From a virus, in the IMG/VR virus record IMGVR_UViG_3300033571_022960, positions 1 to 64,000 of that record: DNA of 64,000 bases, one strand, 5' to 3'. Below, one piece after another: positions 33,747-40,016 of the stretch (position 1 is its first letter; the number at the start of each line of letters is the position of its first letter). Both the position numbers and the translations under genes were made by a program. The notes under the pieces are model-generated. The model made no database searches. It was not told the origin of the DNA and worked only from the letters and a program-made list of their open reading frames with translations.

Positions 33747-34151
33747 ATGAAATTTGAAGAAATCTTTAACGAAACAGACAATCTTTTTAAGGAAGTATTA
33801 GAAAAAACATCAATACCAAAATTTGTGAAATTTAAGGTTGTTGGATGTCAAGAACAAAAAGAAATTTATAAATTATCAAAAACAAATCCTTTAGTACACT
33901 ATATTACTGGAATTGATATTTTAATTACTTTAAATGAGGATATTTTTTCACAACTTAATGATTTGCAACAAAAGGTTGTATTACAAGAATGTCTTGCACA
34001 AGTATATTATGATATGGATAACGATAAATTAAAATTATTAAAACCTGATGTTAGTACTTTTTCTAGAATATTGGAACAATATGGTGTTAAAGAATACATG
34101 GAATTAAAAGAAGTTATTTCTGCTATTCAGAATCAGAAGGAGGAAAAATAG
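33747..34151 (+). CDS. hypothetical protein, 134 aa (degenerate zincin-like fold possible)
   Basis: 'KFVKFKVVG' start of fold, 'DILITLNEDIFSQL', a helix 'QQKVVLQECLAQVYYDMDNDKLKLLKPDVSTF' (condensed) and a C-terminal helix. The layout recalls phage metallopeptidase-like proteins in which the helix carries HExxH. Here it reads QECLAQ, so no catalytic site is present, and the match is tentative. It immediately precedes the attC-like array. Confidence 0.5.
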   Translation: MKFEEIFNETDNLFKEVLEKTSIPKFVKFKVVGCQEQKEIYKLSKTNPLVHYITGIDILITLNEDIFSQLNDLQQKVVLQECLAQVYYDMDNDKLKLLKPDVSTFSRILEQYGVKEYMELKEVISAIQNQKEEK

Positions 34152-34189
34152 TATCTTGAATAGATATGAAAAATATAGAATTTAGAGAA

Positions 34190-34212
34190 CTGATACACCT
34201 TGTTAGGTGCAG
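34190..34212 (+). other. attC-like 3' half site (L'-R')
   Basis: ATACACCTTGTTAGGTGCAG: an L'-like ATACACC, then TT, then an R' box GTTAGGT (34202-34208) that fits the GTTRRRY consensus. The left part ATACACCTTGTTA is identical to the 3' half of the full site at 34612-34712. No matching 5' half lies upstream, so it is the left boundary of the array. Confidence 0.6.
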
Positions 34213-34235
34213 TAAATTTTTAAAAGAAAAACAAA

Positions 34236-34361
34236 ATGGGCAGAAAATTAACAAGTTATAATGGTGAAGATTGTATCTATACACCAAGAGAAATGGCAAA
34301 GGCTATTGTAGAAAAGTTAAATCCACAAGGAATTATATTAGAACCTTTTAATCGGAATTAA
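34236..34361 (+). pseudogene. truncated N6-adenine DNA methyltransferase fragment
   Basis: 41 residues: 'YTPREMAKAIVEKLNPQG' and 'ILEPF', the start of type I or phage-type adenine methyltransferases that would continue with the AdoMet-binding motif I (EPF-x-G-x-G). Here it breaks off as EPFNRN and a stop. Its position at the start of cassette 1, before a second ORF, suggests a deletion joined a methyltransferase cassette to another one. It cannot be active. Confidence 0.6.
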
Positions 34362-34372
34362 AATTTAATAAA

Positions 34373-34609
34373 ATGAGAAAATACAGAATTAGAGAAGAAA
34401 AGTTTGAAGATGGTAGAAGTGAATTTATACCTCAATTTGAAGAAGATGGTCAATTTCATGATTTCTTTTATTTATCAGGATTAAATAAAGATAGACCACC
34501 AATGATTTCAAGACGTTTTAAAACTTTTGAGGGTGCGAAGAGTGAAATTGACAACGATAAGTTAAAATCAATGAAACCAATTGAGGTAAAAATTCACGAT
34601 GTAGATTAA
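34373..34609 (+). CDS. cassette 1 ORF, hypothetical protein 78 aa
   Basis: Starts MRKYRIREEKFEDGRSEFIPQF, with 'SRRFKTFEGAKSEID' and a C-terminal 'KPIEVKIHDVD'. The pattern 'Y-R-I-x-x-E-x-F-x-D-G-x-S-x-F-x-P-Q' is familiar from small hypothetical proteins in bacteria, including mobile-gene settings, but no function is known to me. It ends 2 nt before the attC-like site, the usual tight packing of a gene cassette. Base composition looks less AT-rich than the phage genes around it. Confidence 0.6.
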   Translation: MRKYRIREEKFEDGRSEFIPQFEEDGQFHDFFYLSGLNKDRPPMISRRFKTFEGAKSEIDNDKLKSMKPIEVKIHDVD

Positions 34610-34611
34610 AT

Positions 34612-34712
34612 TGTGTATAACGGATGGGTGTATGAGAAGGTTTGCTTAGATGAACTTTCAAATTAACTACAACTGATGATAGCAAACTTTCTTATACACC
34701 TTGTTATACACA
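34612..34712 (+). other. attC-like site 1 (full)
   Basis: Outer arms TGTGTATAAC (34612-34621) and GTTATACACA (34703-34712) are perfect inverted repeats. Inner arms at 34627-34646 and 34681-34700 pair at 18 of 20 positions. The left spacer is 5 nt (GGATG) and the right one 2 nt (TT), the asymmetric layout of R''-L''/L'-R' in attC sites. The central loop is about 34 nt, within the size range of known attC sites. Confidence 0.7.
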
Positions 34713-34771
34713 GTACGGTTTATTAAGGTAGAATGTTGATACGAAGAAAGAATAAAACTTTTTAAAAATGT

Positions 34772-34781
34772 GAATATTTAT
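34772..34781 (+). promoter_or_regulatory. late-type motif inside cassette 2
   Basis: GAATATTTAT about 23 nt before the ATG at 34805. The same core precedes phage late operons, so this cassette carries a phage-type promoter motif. Confidence 0.4.
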
Positions 34782-34804
34782 ATATAAAATAAAAACATAA
34801 AACT

Positions 34805-35143
34805 ATGAGTACAGAAATAAGACAAATGATTGATAAGGTTAAAAATTTTAAACAATTTCTTAATGAACAACGTGATGTTTCATTAAGAAATGATATATGT
34901 AAAATAATTGATGAATTTACAAATAAATATGGTAAAACATTAGCGGCACATTCTCATATTAAACGTGTTGAAAATGATGCGTTAGGAATACTTGCTGAAA
35001 AAATAGATAATTTTTTGAATTACGGTGATTATAGAAAAATATGGTCAATCTTAAATGATTTCACAAAAAATGATGCACTATTTGATGATAATAATATGGG
35101 ATTAAGTGAAACTATATTAGATAAATTAAACTTGGGTAGATAA
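34805..35143 (+). CDS. cassette 2 ORF, phage-like hypothetical protein 112 aa
   Basis: Helical protein starting MSTEIRQMIDKVKNFKQFLNEQ. The first 20 residues look like a T4 internal-protein leader: amphipathic helix ending F-L-N-E, a possible (L/I)-x-E cleavage site. Unlike the other cassettes it has a late-type motif upstream, so it looks like a phage gene lying within the cassette array. Its stop is 54 nt before the R'' box of the next site. Function unknown. Confidence 0.6.
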   Translation: MSTEIRQMIDKVKNFKQFLNEQRDVSLRNDICKIIDEFTNKYGKTLAAHSHIKRVENDALGILAEKIDNFLNYGDYRKIWSILNDFTKNDALFDDNNMGLSETILDKLNLGR

Positions 35144-35194
35144 TTTTTAAAAAGTTTTTATCACAAATGTTAAATCGAAGTACTTTGGTAGCAT

Positions 35195-35254
35195 TGTGTA
35201 TAACGGCTGCAAATAAAACATCGTTTTAATGTGTTTTATTTGTTGTTATAAGTT
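35195..35254 (+). other. attC-like site 2 (full, short)
   Basis: R'' box GTATAAC (35198-35204), spacer GGCTGC, arm AAATAAAACA (35211-35220), short loop, arm TGTTTTATTT (35232-35241; perfect 10 bp), spacer GTT, R' box GTTATAA (35245-35251). Total near 60 nt, as in the shortest integron attC sites. Its R'' (TTGTGTATAAC) is complementary at 10 of 11 positions to the R' start of the same cassette (GTTATACACAG at 34703). Confidence 0.7.
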
Positions 35255-35290
35255 GTATTATTTTTGTTTTACCTTATAAAAAATTAAATT

Positions 35291-35566
35291 ATGGAAAAAA
35301 TTGTAGAAAAAAAGAAATTATCTTGGAATATTGAACGTACAGAGCTTCAAGGATTCAATTGTAAATACAATTATAAATTTTCAACACCACAATGGTTAGA
35401 AAGTGTTGATAATCCAGAGTATTTTGGGATTTCACACAATGATATGAAAGAAAAAGTTATTGAAAATTTAGTTAGTGAATTTAGAATAGCGTTAAACAAT
35501 GTTATATTTGGAGACCCTGCTGGTAGAGAATATGTGGAACATTTAGAAAATTCAAAACAAAAATAA
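35291..35566 (+). CDS. cassette 3 ORF, hypothetical protein 91 aa
   Basis: Starts MEKIVEKKKLSWNIERTELQG; central 'NYKFSTPQWLESVDNPEYFG' and a C-terminal amphipathic helix 'VIENLVSEFRIALNNVIFGD'. No family recognised. It ends 5 nt before the R'' box of the next site. No late-type motif upstream; like cassette 1 it looks foreign to the phage late programme. Confidence 0.55.
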   Translation: MEKIVEKKKLSWNIERTELQGFNCKYNYKFSTPQWLESVDNPEYFGISHNDMKEKVIENLVSEFRIALNNVIFGDPAGREYVEHLENSKQK

Positions 35567-35567
35567 T

Positions 35568-35668
35568 ATTACTTATAACGCTTGGCAATATATGTAGTTG
35601 CCTTGTAGGAATTTAAAAATTAGTATAAACCTTAATAGGCAATTACATATATTGCTTGTTAGCAAACG
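35568..35668 (+). other. attC-like site 3 (full)
   Basis: R'' region CTTATAAC (35572-35579), spacer, inner arm 35585-35602 pairing with 35638-35655 at 17 of 18 positions, spacer TT, R' box GTTAGCA (35658-35664). The left spacer is again longer than the right. R'' (ACTTATAAC) is complementary to the R' start of its own cassette (GTTATAAGT at 35245). Confidence 0.7.
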
Positions 35669-35675
35669 TTCCTTT

Positions 35676-35963
35676 ATGAGTGAGATTATTAAAAAGTTAG
35701 AAGAAAATCAGTTTCAAACTGTTAAAAAATCAAATGTAAAATGTCCAATATGTGATGGTGATTTATACACTGTTGATAATTGGATGATGGTAGTTATGGA
35801 TGGTAATACTGTTTATCATTGTGAAAATGTTGAAGAACATAAATTTTGGAATCATCCGTTTGAAGATAATAACATTTTACATTTGAATAAAAATGCAAGT
35901 GAAACTGATTGGACAACAGAGCAAGATTATAAGTTGGTAGATGGTTCTTGGAATGTTTGCTAA
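35676..35963 (+). CDS. cassette 4 ORF, zinc-ribbon-type hypothetical protein 95 aa
   Basis: From the ATG at 35676 (MSEIIKKLEENQFQ); an in-frame earlier start at 35598 would lie inside the attC-like site and is rejected. 'VKCPICDGDLYTVDNW' gives one CxxC knuckle; 'YHCENVEEHKFWNH' may supply further Cys and His ligands, so a small zinc-binding fold is plausible. Function unknown. The stop codon lies inside the R'' box of the terminal half site, typical of tight cassette packing. Confidence 0.6.
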   Translation: MSEIIKKLEENQFQTVKKSNVKCPICDGDLYTVDNWMMVVMDGNTVYHCENVEEHKFWNHPFEDNNILHLNKNASETDWTTEQDYKLVDGSWNVC

Positions 35964-35985
35964 CTATTGTATATATCTAACTACC
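35954..35985 (+). other. attC-like 5' half site (R''-L'')
   Basis: TGTTTGCTAAC (35954-35964) is complementary at 10 of 11 positions to the R' start of the same cassette (GTTAGCAAACG at 35658). A 5-nt spacer and a TATATAT arm follow, but no 3' half is found downstream. It marks the right end of the array. Confidence 0.55.
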
Positions 35986-36082
35986 CATAACTAATTGATT
36001 TTCAATATGAAAGAAACTAACTATTACGAAATTTGATTTTCTAAGGAATTATTCTTATATTTAAATATCTTACTTATTATTG

Positions 36083-36092
36083 GAATATTTAT
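36083..36092 (+). promoter_or_regulatory. late-type motif
   Basis: GAATATTTAT 18 nt before the ATG at 36111, marking the return to ordinary phage sequence after the cassette array. Confidence 0.4.
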
Positions 36093-36110
36093 AATAAACC
36101 ATTATCCAAA

Positions 36111-36641
36111 ATGAGTAAATTATTTGAAACCTTAAAAATTAAAAAACTCATGGGAATCATACTAGAAAATGAGGAACTTGATAGATTGTTGGATAAAATA
36201 TCTGAATTAGGTATGGAATCATTATCTAATGAAGAAAAAAAATATCTTTATTCATTAAATAATCCTGATGAAGAAAAAGAAGAATTTAATTTTGAAGAAG
36301 ATAAGTATATAGAAAATCATTATAATGATACAATTTCTTTAATGAAACAACTGGGTTATAATAAAGATAATTGGAATCTTTCAATAGAAAAAGATGATAA
36401 AGGTAGGGAAATACCAATATTTTCATCAGTTACAGAAAAAATAATAATTGCACCTTATTGGAATAATAAAAAAATGATTTTAGTATCATCTTTTGATAAA
36501 AGATATTATTTTACAGAACCTATGGGTGTTAATTTGGAAACAATAGGTGATTTAAAGGGTTGGATTATAACAGAATTTTTTGATTCACTTGTTCCTGAAT
36601 TAATAGATAGATTTGAGGAAAGATTTTACGTTAGAGTTTAG
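36111..36641 (+). CDS. hypothetical late protein, 176 aa
   Basis: MSKLFETLKIKKLMGIILENE leader-like helix, then 'LDRLLDKISELGMESLSNEEKKYLYSL', a helical motif common in Bacteroidetes proteins (for example at the C-terminus of some rhomboid-family proteins). The rest is alpha/beta with no catalytic motif. Late-type motif upstream; the GNAT gene follows after 3 nt on the same strand. Possibly a virion-internal protein given the leader, but this is inference. Confidence 0.55.
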   Translation: MSKLFETLKIKKLMGIILENEELDRLLDKISELGMESLSNEEKKYLYSLNNPDEEKEEFNFEEDKYIENHYNDTISLMKQLGYNKDNWNLSIEKDDKGREIPIFSSVTEKIIIAPYWNNKKMILVSSFDKRYYFTEPMGVNLETIGDLKGWIITEFFDSLVPELIDRFEERFYVRV

Positions 36642-36644
36642 TTT

Positions 36645-37256
36645 ATGTTATCAAACGGTAAAAAAGTTTTATTAAAAATGGTTCAAGATAAGAATCTGTT
36701 AGAACAAAATTCTCAATATACAGATGAAGAAATAATGAATCTAAAATCAATATATTCTTTAGATAAAGATTTTTGCATATCAATTTTTAAAGAACTTTTT
36801 AATAATGAAACTGATAAAGAATCAATTAAACGTTTTCTTATAATTGATTTTGAAGAATCACTTAAAAATTTTATAAGTAAATTAAATAATCCTGGATATG
36901 AGGAAATATTTTTTATTTATTTGGAAGATAAAATAATTGGTTATTGCTCATTTTTTCCTTATAGATTCTCAAAAGATTGGAAATGGTCAAATGACCTTGA
37001 AATGGGTATTTTTATTAAAAATGAATATAGAGGTCAAGGAATTGGAGAAAGTGTCTTAAAACACCTTGAAAATGATTATATTAACCCTTTTTATTCTGAT
37101 TTAAATAAAAATATTAGAAGTGGGAAGAAATTAATTCTTGCACCAACATTCGATAATCCTTCGATTAAACTTTATGAACGTCTTGGATTTAAAAAAGTTG
37201 ATGATAAACAATATAATAATGATGGGTTATTTAGAATGGAAAAAATATTGGATTAA
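36645..37256 (+). CDS. GNAT family N-acetyltransferase
   Basis: 203 residues. The acetyl-CoA pyrophosphate-binding segment 'IKNEYRGQGIGESVLKHLE' (R-x-x-G-x-G) and the terminal 'NPSIKLYERLGFKKV' are diagnostic. The N-terminal ~75 residues are helical and outside the core fold. Substrate unknown; phage GNATs may modify host proteins, tRNA or phage DNA. It is co-transcribed with 36111 behind a late-type motif and overlaps the convergent gene by 4 nt. Confidence 0.8.
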   Translation: MLSNGKKVLLKMVQDKNLLEQNSQYTDEEIMNLKSIYSLDKDFCISIFKELFNNETDKESIKRFLIIDFEESLKNFISKLNNPGYEEIFFIYLEDKIIGYCSFFPYRFSKDWKWSNDLEMGIFIKNEYRGQGIGESVLKHLENDYINPFYSDLNKNIRSGKKLILAPTFDNPSIKLYERLGFKKVDDKQYNNDGLFRMEKILD

Positions 37257-38356
37257 TTCCCCAACACCAATTTTACAAAGTCACCTTTGGTAATAGTTGG
37301 TTTTAAATGGTTTTCAACCATTTCTTTTATTTCCTTTTTTATTTCTTCTTTGGATTCATTTTTCCAAATTTCACCTCTTCTACACCTCACTATTGCACCA
37401 GAACGATATGCTGAGTTTTTATCATATTTTCTTTTTGCAATATTATAACACCTATCTTTTTTTCCTTCAACCAATTCTTCACCTTCCAAATTTCTTAATT
37501 CCTCAATACCCTTATCAGTCCATTCAACTTGTGTAACTGATGGTCTAAATAACCATTTCATTTTAACACCAAAATTAATAATATTATTTATTAATTTATC
37601 TTCATACCAAACAATAACATTTTTCTTACGAACCAAATTTCTTTCATATTCATCTACAATATCCATTGCAGTAGAAACATCTTCTATATCAAAAGAAAAA
37701 CTACCTTCCAACTGACCTTCTGGATTAACTGATAAATTTTCTTTTGTTAATTCAACTGGTATATCTTTTTGTAACATATCTTTAACTGCATCAACATTTT
37801 TTGTATCTTTTAAATCATCTGGTGTGACTTTTATTGATTGTTCAGTTTCTTCTATATTTTCACTCTTTTTACCCCAAGTTTCACCTTTACCTTTGGTTTT
37901 ACATGCAGAAGGTGTTGGTCTGCATGCAGGATATTTACTTCTTTTTTCACCTTCTTCTCTACCACAAGGTTTGCATTTTGTTTTTCCTTCTGAATCTTTT
38001 CTGCAAGTATTACAATCAACCCACCCTTTTGAACCATCACCACCTCTTCTTGAAAACCAACCATGTAATCCACTTTTCTTTTCTTTGGAATAATCTGTTT
38101 TTTCCTCAATTTTAGTTAATCTTGAATAATAATCTGGTAATTCATAAAGATGGTCAAGGGAAATTTCTTTTGCAATTTTTTCATCATTTGTGTGTTCCAA
38201 TTCAACCTTAATACCTTTATCCAATTGTTTTTCAATTTCTGAAACTGAAACCCCATGTTTTTTTGCAATATCCTCAATTGTTTTATTATCTGAAAGACCA
38301 CCTTTTATATTATTGGTTAATTTATCCAATTGTTCTTTTGTTAATTTGTATCTCAT
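37253..38356 (-). CDS. virion-type protein with DUF5661-like and Cys-rich domains
   Basis: 367 residues. N-terminal leader-like 'MRYKLTKEQLDKLTNNIKGG', a DUF5661-like part (VELEHTNDEKIAKEISLDHL, then 'PDYYSRL'), then a Cys-rich domain from about 95 to 160 ('GLHGWFSRRGG', 'GWVDCNTC', 'KCKPCGREEGEKRSKYPACR'). The C-terminal part has 'KKDRCYNIAKRKYDKNSAYRSG' and 'VRCRRGEIW', a second small Cys-containing unit. Such modules recur in phage virion proteins. Last gene of the leftward operon starting at 39963. Function unknown. Confidence 0.65.
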   Translation of the reverse strand: MRYKLTKEQLDKLTNNIKGGLSDNKTIEDIAKKHGVSVSEIEKQLDKGIKVELEHTNDEKIAKEISLDHLYELPDYYSRLTKIEEKTDYSKEKKSGLHGWFSRRGGDGSKGWVDCNTCRKDSEGKTKCKPCGREEGEKRSKYPACRPTPSACKTKGKGETWGKKSENIEETEQSIKVTPDDLKDTKNVDAVKDMLQKDIPVELTKENLSVNPEGQLEGSFSFDIEDVSTAMDIVDEYERNLVRKKNVIVWYEDKLINNIINFGVKMKWLFRPSVTQVEWTDKGIEELRNLEGEELVEGKKDRCYNIAKRKYDKNSAYRSGAIVRCRRGEIWKNESKEEIKKEIKEMVENHLKPTITKGDFVKLVLGN

Positions 38357-38751
38357 AATTCTATTTTGTCTGGTTTTTTAAGGATTAAATCCCTTTCATA
38401 AAGTCTATCATTCACTTGGTTTTTTGAATCCCCATATCTGAAAACCAATCTTTTATAAATAGTTTCATCTTCATTATCTTTTGACCAACCAAGTGCAATA
38501 ACACCATCAATTGCATCAAACATTCCGAATGAATCTGAATTTTGAATTAATTCCAATTCAACATGAGTTTTTAAAATCCCAACTTCATCAATATATTCCA
38601 AATCTGGTGGTTCAGGTTTACCATTTGCAGGGGATTCATCCCAAAATTCACCATCAATTTCAATTATATCAAGTCTATCTGAAAAAATAAATTCATAAAG
38701 AAATTCCCCCTTATGATTTTTTCCTACTTTATTTATGTATATTAAATTCAT
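38353..38751 (-). CDS. conserved-looking hypothetical protein, 132 aa
   Basis: Beta-rich, acidic: MNLIYINKVGKNHKGEFLYEF, 'IDGEFWDESPANGKPEPPD', 'HVELELIQNSDSFGMFDAID' and 'YKRLVFRYGDSK'. The Pro-rich PEPPD turn and the acidic character resemble small assembly or completion proteins, but no family is recognised. Middle gene of a three-gene leftward late operon; it overlaps the next gene by 4 nt. Confidence 0.6.
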   Translation of the reverse strand: MNLIYINKVGKNHKGEFLYEFIFSDRLDIIEIDGEFWDESPANGKPEPPDLEYIDEVGILKTHVELELIQNSDSFGMFDAIDGVIALGWSKDNEDETIYKRLVFRYGDSKNQVNDRLYERDLILKKPDKIEL

Positions 38752-38766
38752 TTTAATCTATTATTT

Positions 38767-39963
38767 TTAAAAATCCACAAAAGAAGGTTCTGTTTTATTT
38801 GGTTCAATATTACATTTATTATTATAATTCTTATATTTTCTTGCCCTTTCATATTCATCCCTATCTTCTTCATCTCTAACCCATTTACTAACTGTTTCAA
38901 ATAAAAAAGTTTTTCCACCAATTTTTATTTTCGGTAATCCTTTTTTTGATTCAGTAATTTCACCCCTATCAACCATATTTGCAAGTTCATGAGATAACAA
39001 AGAAATTTCAACATCATCATCTATTCTCTTAAAATTATGTGCAGCTCTACCACTCATTCCAATATATTCATATTTAACACCCCAAATTAAATATATTTTT
39101 CCCTTAATTAATTTAATTTCATTACCTTCAACTAATTTTTCATTTAAATCTTCTGATTCACCAATAGGTTGTTGTTGCATTTGTGGTTGAGGTTCACCTT
39201 GAACTGGTGGTTGTTCTTGTGGAACTTCCTGATTTTGTTCTGGCATTTGATTAATTCTATTAACCAAACTTTCTTTTACTTGTGGATTAACATTTTCAAA
39301 ACGAATTGCAGATATAATTGAATTCATTACATATTTAACCATTTTATCATCAAAACCTTCTTGTGAATTATAAGAATCTCTTATTTTTTGACCCAATTTA
39401 CCAGTTAATCTTTGTACTTGTCTTATTACTGAATCTTCATCATCTTCAAAAGAAGGTTGTGGTTCATCCATTGGAACATCTTCCATTGATTCAGGTTGAG
39501 GTTCTTGGAATTGTTCTCCTTGAGGTTGTGGTGCAGGTGCAGAAGTAGGTTGAGGTAGAGTTTGAGGTTCAGGTTGTCTTAAAACAAATCTATCATTTTC
39601 CAAAATCACATATTCTTTTTTTGAATCCAAAGATTCTTTAAGATTATATAAAAATGTATTTAAACCTTTAAGTGCATCTGCAAAAGAATTATATTTATAT
39701 TTTTGGTTATAACGAACACCACCAATATATTGAAAATCTTCTTTTAATAATTTTTCTTTTGAATCAGAAATTTTAATAAAATAATGAGAATTTTCTTTTA
39801 CAATTGCATAATTTTTTCCATCAACACCTTCTTTTACCAAAAAATCACTATCTACTTTATCTTCTTTTGATTCATTTAAACCTTTATAGGTTAATTCAAG
39901 TATTCTTTGAAGTTTTTCTTTTCCCTCAAGTTTTTCACTTCCAACTGGTTTTTGTTTTAACAT
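38767..39963 (-). CDS. virion/head-type protein with Pro-Gln-rich linkers
   Basis: 398 residues in three parts. About 1-125 is charged alpha/beta; two low-complexity Pro, Gln and Glu-rich linkers (about 130-170 and 240-270) flank a helical block (VIRQVQRLTGKLGQKIRDSY). The C-terminal domain has 'GKIYLIWGVKYEYIGMSG' and 'LSHELANMVDRGEITESKKG'. Possible prohead-protease sites (LNE, ITE) occur. Late operon leader, with a motif upstream shared with the divergent 40017 gene. Structural or internal head protein by context. Confidence 0.55.
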   Translation of the reverse strand: MLKQKPVGSEKLEGKEKLQRILELTYKGLNESKEDKVDSDFLVKEGVDGKNYAIVKENSHYFIKISDSKEKLLKEDFQYIGGVRYNQKYKYNSFADALKGLNTFLYNLKESLDSKKEYVILENDRFVLRQPEPQTLPQPTSAPAPQPQGEQFQEPQPESMEDVPMDEPQPSFEDDEDSVIRQVQRLTGKLGQKIRDSYNSQEGFDDKMVKYVMNSIISAIRFENVNPQVKESLVNRINQMPEQNQEVPQEQPPVQGEPQPQMQQQPIGESEDLNEKLVEGNEIKLIKGKIYLIWGVKYEYIGMSGRAAHNFKRIDDDVEISLLSHELANMVDRGEITESKKGLPKIKIGGKTFLFETVSKWVRDEEDRDEYERARKYKNYNNKCNIEPNKTEPSFVDF

Positions 39964-39978
39964 AATAAATTTTTTAAT

Positions 39979-40004
39979 ATAAATATTCTACTTTTTATAT
40001 TTAT
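39979..40004. promoter_or_regulatory. divergent late-type motifs
   Basis: Minus strand: GAATATTTAT (39979-39988) about 15 nt before the ATG at 39963. Plus strand: TATATTTAT (39996-40004) 12 nt before the GTG at 40017. Confidence 0.4.
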
Positions 40005-40016
40005 TTAAAAAAGTTT

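Larger units (their letters stand above)
34190..35990 (+). mobile_element. integron-like cassette array (four small cassettes, no integrase in window)
   Basis: Four short plus-strand units, each an ORF (the first with an extra gene fragment) followed closely by an attC-like imperfect palindrome, lie head to tail. Cassette limits at the G/TT of the R' boxes would be 34202/3, 34703/4, 35245/6 and 35658/9, with a final half site ending near 35990. The R'' box at the 3' end of cassettes 2, 3 and 4 is complementary to the R' box at the 5' end of the same cassette (9-10 of 11 positions), as expected if each unit once existed as a circle. The first and last sites are halves only. This resembles a cluster of attC sites lacking an integrase; recombination by an integron integrase is inferred, not shown. 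Confidence 0.7.

Noticed and set aside
34166-34264. 32-codon frame beginning MKNIEFRELIHLVRC
   Set aside because: Runs straight through the attC-like half site, very short, no family; better explained by the site itself.
34756-35157. Inverted repeats (AAAACTTTTTAAAAA type) flanking the cassette 2 ORF read as insertion-sequence ends
   Set aside because: Low-complexity A/T runs, no transposase, and the attC-like sites explain the unit better.
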